Shown piece after piece: positions 61,321 to 64,000 of a stretch of 64,000 bases of DNA. The notes beneath the pieces are model-generated. The model searched no databases and had not been told where the DNA came from. It saw only the letters and a program-made list of their open reading frames with translations. The position numbers and the translations under genes were made by a program. Source of the stretch: an uncultured Microbacterium sp. (GTDB lineage: Bacteria; Actinomycetota; Actinomycetes; Actinomycetales; Microbacteriaceae); contig NZ_CANROA010000005.1 in NCBI RefSeq assembly GCF_947632095.1, positions 1 through 64,000 of the forward strand, written 5' to 3'. Position 1 is the stretch's first letter. Every line of letters starts with the position of its first letter.

Positions 61321-62112
61321 ATGGTTGAACGCGCTGAGATCGAATGCTGGCTCACCGACATGGACGGCGTCCTCGTCCACGAGAACGATGCCATCCCGGG
61401 TGCGGCTGAGCTGCTCGCCGGATGGGAGGCCTCCGAGACGCCGTACCTGGTGCTCACGAACAACTCCATCTTCACGGCGCGCGACCTCTCGGCCCGCCTC
61501 CGTGCCAGCGGCCTGAACGTCCCCGAGGACCGCATCTGGACCTCGGCTCTCGCCACGGCCGATTTCCTGGCGCACCAGAAGCCCGGCGGATCCGCGTTCG
61601 TCATCGGCGAGGCCGGAATCCTCACCGCCCTGCACGATGCGGGCTTCATCATGACCGAGACGAACCCCGACTTCGTCGTCGTCGGCGAGACACGCAACTA
61701 CTCCTTTGACGCGATCACCAAGGCGATCCGCCTCATCAACAAGGGCGCACGCTTCATCGCGACGAACCCGGATGCCACGGGCCCGAGCATCGACGGGCCG
61801 ATGCCCGCGACCGGCGCGATCTCGGCGCTGATCACCAAGGCCACCGGCAAGGAGCCGTACGTGGTCGGCAAGCCGAACCCGATGATGTTCCGTTCGGCGC
61901 TGAACAAGATCGGTGCGCACTCCAAGCGGACCGGTATGATCGGCGACCGCATGGACACCGATGTCGTCGCCGGCATCGAGGCGGGACTGCACACCGTGCT
62001 CGTGCTCACCGGAATCAGCGACCAGACCGAGATCGAGAAGTACCCGTTCCGACCGAGCGAGATCGTGAACTCGGTGGCCGATCTGCTGCCCGGGGCCTCC
62101 GCCCAGGAGTGA
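61321..62112 (+). CDS. HAD-IIA family sugar-phosphatase (NagD-like)
   Basis: A 263-residue HAD phosphatase with a C2-type cap: TDMDGVLV holds D13 and D15, LTNNS near 47 is motif 2, KPNPMMF near 185 holds motif 3 Lys, and GDRMDTDVVAG near 205 motif 4. NagD-type enzymes remove phosphate from small sugar or nucleotide phosphates; the substrate is unknown. A 52-residue membrane gene starts 3 bp after its stop. Confidence 0.9.
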   Translation: MVERAEIECWLTDMDGVLVHENDAIPGAAELLAGWEASETPYLVLTNNSIFTARDLSARLRASGLNVPEDRIWTSALATADFLAHQKPGGSAFVIGEAGILTALHDAGFIMTETNPDFVVVGETRNYSFDAITKAIRLINKGARFIATNPDATGPSIDGPMPATGAISALITKATGKEPYVVGKPNPMMFRSALNKIGAHSKRTGMIGDRMDTDVVAGIEAGLHTVLVLTGISDQTEIEKYPFRPSEIVNSVADLLPGASAQE

Positions 62113-62114
62113 CC

Positions 62115-62273
62115 ATGACGCAGCAGGATCTGCTGTTCCTCGTGCTCATCCTCATCGGGGTGAGCTCGCTCACGATCGTCATCGTGCAGATGGTGCGCTC
62201 GCGCCGCGGGCGCGGTGACGGCGGCTCCGGCAACTGGTGGGAAGGCCCCTGGGACGAGGACGACCGGCGCTGA
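62115..62273 (+). CDS. small membrane protein of 52 residues
   Basis: ATG 62115 to TGA 62271-62273 encodes 52 residues: one helix (LLFLVLILIGVSSLTIVIV, about 6-24), a basic stop-transfer RSRRGRG and an acidic aromatic tail GNWWEGPWDEDDRR. It starts 3 bp after the HAD stop, so it is probably translated with it. Function unknown. It is too short for length-based gene calls but has a clear anchor and no overlap. Confidence 0.6.
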   Translation: MTQQDLLFLVLILIGVSSLTIVIVQMVRSRRGRGDGGSGNWWEGPWDEDDRR

Positions 62274-62281
62274 GCGGTCGC

Positions 62282-63184
62282 CTACCGCAGGACGAGGGCG
62301 GCGGCGCCGATGAGCGGCCCCTCATCGCCCAGCGCCGAGCGGACGACGCGCGCACGACGTGAGTAGTCGTGCGCGGCGGATGCCACGAGAGCATGCCGAA
62401 CGAGATCGATGTAGTCGTCGGACACCCGGGAGAAGCCGCCGCCGATCGCGATCATGTCGAGGTCGACGAGGGTCGCGGCATCCGCCAGCGCCTCGCCAAC
62501 GGCTTTCGCCGACCGCTCGATCGCGGCTCGGGCGATGGCATCGCCGGAGGCGGCATCCCGCGCGAGATCCTCGCCGGTCGCGCCCGCCCACCCCTGGGAC
62601 TGCGCCCAGGCCGCGCTCGCGGGACCGGAGGCGATCTCCTCGAGCATCAGCGCGCCGCCGAGGCGCACCTGCCCGAGATGCCCGGCGTTGCCGGAGGCGC
62701 CCGGCGCATACTCGCCGTTCATGACGAATCCGCCGCCGACCCCGGTCGAGACGACGATCGACAGCGATGCCTTCGCTCCCCTCGTCGCGCCGAGCCACGA
62801 CTCGGCGAGGGCGAGCGCACCACCGTCGTGGCCGAAGGCGACAGGAACCGGACGGCCGAGGATTCCGGATGCCGCGCGCGTCACCGCAGCCGCGAGCCGG
62901 TACCCGTGGGCATCCGGCATGTTGACCGGGAAGATGCACCCCGAACCGCGATCCACGGGCCCGGCGCTGCCGATGCCGGCGCCGACGAGTTCGGCGTCCT
63001 CGGGCAGACGGGACAGCGCATGCGCGACGACGGCTGCCAGCGCGTCGTCCAGCGACGCCGCCGTCGCCGCTCTGCCGGTCTCGCGCCGGCTGCGGCTGCC
63101 CCGGATGATCTCTCCCGACTCCGTGACGAGGGCGCCCTCGAGCTTCGTGCCGCCGACATCGACGGCCAGTGCCACCCGCGTCAC
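62282..63184 (-). CDS. ROK-family sugar kinase
   Basis: A 300-residue ROK kinase: VDVGGTKLEGALV near 7-19 binds ATP phosphates, FGHDGGALALAESWLGA near 134 has the catalytic Asp, and STGVGGGFVMNGEYAPGASGNAGHLGQ near 155-181 is the ROK signature. The usual zinc cluster CxCGxxGC after this is absent (GGALMLEEIASGP instead). It phosphorylates glucose, N-acetylhexosamine or a related sugar. GTG 63184 overlaps the permease stop by 4 bp, so the kinase is made with the importer next door. Confidence 0.87.
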   Translation of the reverse strand: MTRVALAVDVGGTKLEGALVTESGEIIRGSRSRRETGRAATAASLDDALAAVVAHALSRLPEDAELVGAGIGSAGPVDRGSGCIFPVNMPDAHGYRLAAAVTRAASGILGRPVPVAFGHDGGALALAESWLGATRGAKASLSIVVSTGVGGGFVMNGEYAPGASGNAGHLGQVRLGGALMLEEIASGPASAAWAQSQGWAGATGEDLARDAASGDAIARAAIERSAKAVGEALADAATLVDLDMIAIGGGFSRVSDDYIDLVRHALVASAAHDYSRRARVVRSALGDEGPLIGAAALVLR

Positions 63185-64000
63185 GATTTCACGGAACCGC
63201 TCATGAGGCCGCCGATGAAGTACTTGCCGAGCAGGATGTACACGATGAGCGTGGGCACCGAGGCGATGAGCGCGCCGGCCATCGCCGCACCGTAGTTGGC
63301 CAGCTGCGCGCCCTGCGAGAGGTTCACGAGCGCGAGCGAGACCGGCCCGCCCTGCACGTTCGTGAGGAACAGGGCGAACAGGTAGTCGTTCCACGCCGAG
63401 GTGAACTGCCAGATGATCGTGACGACGAAGCCGGGCAGCGACAGCGGCAGCACGATGCGCCAGTAGGTGCCGAGCATGCCGGCGCCGTCGACCCGGGAGG
63501 CCTCCATGAGCTCGTGCGGGATCGAGGCGTAGTAGTTGCGGAAGATGAGCGTGCAGATCGGCAGGCCGTAGATGATGTGCACGATGAGCAGCGTCGAGAT
63601 GTCGCTCGGCAGCCCGAGCGAGGTCTTCATCTGCACGAGCGGGGTCATGATCGCCTGGTACGGGATGAACATGCCGAAGAGGATGAACGTGAACACGAGG
63701 TCGGCGTGCGGGAAGCGCCACCGGGAGAGCACGAACCCGTTCATCGACCCGAGCATCGCCGAGATGAGCGACGCGGGGATCGCGAGCAGGAACGTGCGCC
63801 CGAGGGGCGCGGCGAGCGCCGACCACGCGGACTTCCAGTTGTCGAAGCCCGTCGCGCCGCCCTCGGTCGCGGCCTCCCACGGCCAGCGCACCGGCAGGTT
63901 CCACGAGGTGCCGGGGCTGACGTCGCTCGGCGGCTTCAGGCTCGTCACGATGAGCACGTACACGGGCATGAGCACGACGATGACGAACGCGATGAGCAGG
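63181..64000 (-). CDS. carbohydrate ABC transporter permease (MalG-type), 5' end outside window
   Basis: The last 273 residues are visible; the gene runs past the window end (64000). It has about six helices. The coupling loop EASRVDGAGMLGTYWRIVLP near the middle is the EAA motif of CUT1 sugar importers, and ITSLKPPSDV-like sequence stands in the first loop. It differs from the galactoside permease at 44182. With the ROK kinase it forms a second sugar-uptake unit, whose other genes lie beyond the window. Confidence 0.9.
   Translation of the reverse strand, partial: LLIAFVIVVLMPVYVLIVTSLKPPSDVSPGTSWNLPVRWPWEAATEGGATGFDNWKSAWSALAAPLGRTFLLAIPASLISAMLGSMNGFVLSRWRFPHADLVFTFILFGMFIPYQAIMTPLVQMKTSLGLPSDISTLLIVHIIYGLPICTLIFRNYYASIPHELMEASRVDGAGMLGTYWRIVLPLSLPGFVVTIIWQFTSAWNDYLFALFLTNVQGGPVSLALVNLSQGAQLANYGAAMAGALIASVPTLIVYILLGKYFIGGLMSGSVKS

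Overview
The window is high-GC, gene-dense chromosomal DNA of an actinobacterium. It most resembles Microbacteriaceae, probably Microbacterium or a close relative. Supporting traits are the coproporphyrin-type heme genes with HemQ, the YkoEDC thiamine-precursor transporter under a TPP riboswitch, LAxTG cell-wall sorting, many GTG starts, and promoters placed so close to start codons that the mRNAs look leaderless. That assignment is inference. I see no rRNA, tRNA, CRISPR array, insertion sequence or prophage, and no gene-free stretch longer than about 300 bases.

Layout. 0-3.3 kb: sugar-phosphate genes (end of a FadR-type regulator, transaldolase-like aldolase, ribokinase, ribose pyranase, GntR regulator). 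3.3-8.9 kb: membrane and housekeeping genes (ACT-domain protein, DUF4407 protein, rlmN, a membrane protein with L7/L12-like repeats). 8.9-11.7 kb: KDPG aldolase, two short-chain dehydrogenases and a DUF488 protein. 11.7-14.7 kb: TPP riboswitch and ykoE-ykoD-ykoC. 14.7-24.4 kb: a D,D-carboxypeptidase-like protein, a heterodimeric ABC exporter, a 3-hydroxyisobutyryl-CoA hydrolase and an ABC ATPase with a very long acidic tail. 24.5-34.5 kb: heme synthesis (hemL, B, D, C, Q, then three small membrane genes, then hemY, hemE and divergent hemA); ferrochelatase is absent. 34.5-41.6 kb: an accessory region with a VapBC-type toxin-antitoxin pair, three decayed or deleted genes, a class C beta-lactamase-like protein, glyS, a HIT-like protein and an acetyltransferase. 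41.7-49.2 kb: a LacI-controlled galactoside system (binding protein, two permeases, GH35 beta-galactosidase, LacI). 49.2-58.2 kb: MFS/MarR pair, an inactivated beta-lactamase-fold protein, M13 peptidase, DAP dehydrogenase, MATE exporter and SpoU methyltransferase. 58.2-64 kb: a LAxTG-anchored serine protease, DtxR-family repressor, HAD phosphatase, ROK kinase and a sugar permease running off the window.

How parts work together. Near-identical boxes TGTAAYKACA lie in the transaldolase/ribokinase intergenic region and over the -35 of the KDPG aldolase gene, suggesting one GntR-class regulator joins them. The 14-mer TGTGAACGCAAACA lies over the promoter of the galactoside ABC operon and again between the beta-galactosidase gene and lacI, so import and hydrolysis are probably co-repressed. 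At over twenty transcription-unit starts a -10-like hexamer sits 6-7 nt before the start codon, which also helped choose starts. The hexamer GGATGC/GCATCC is strikingly frequent on both strands.
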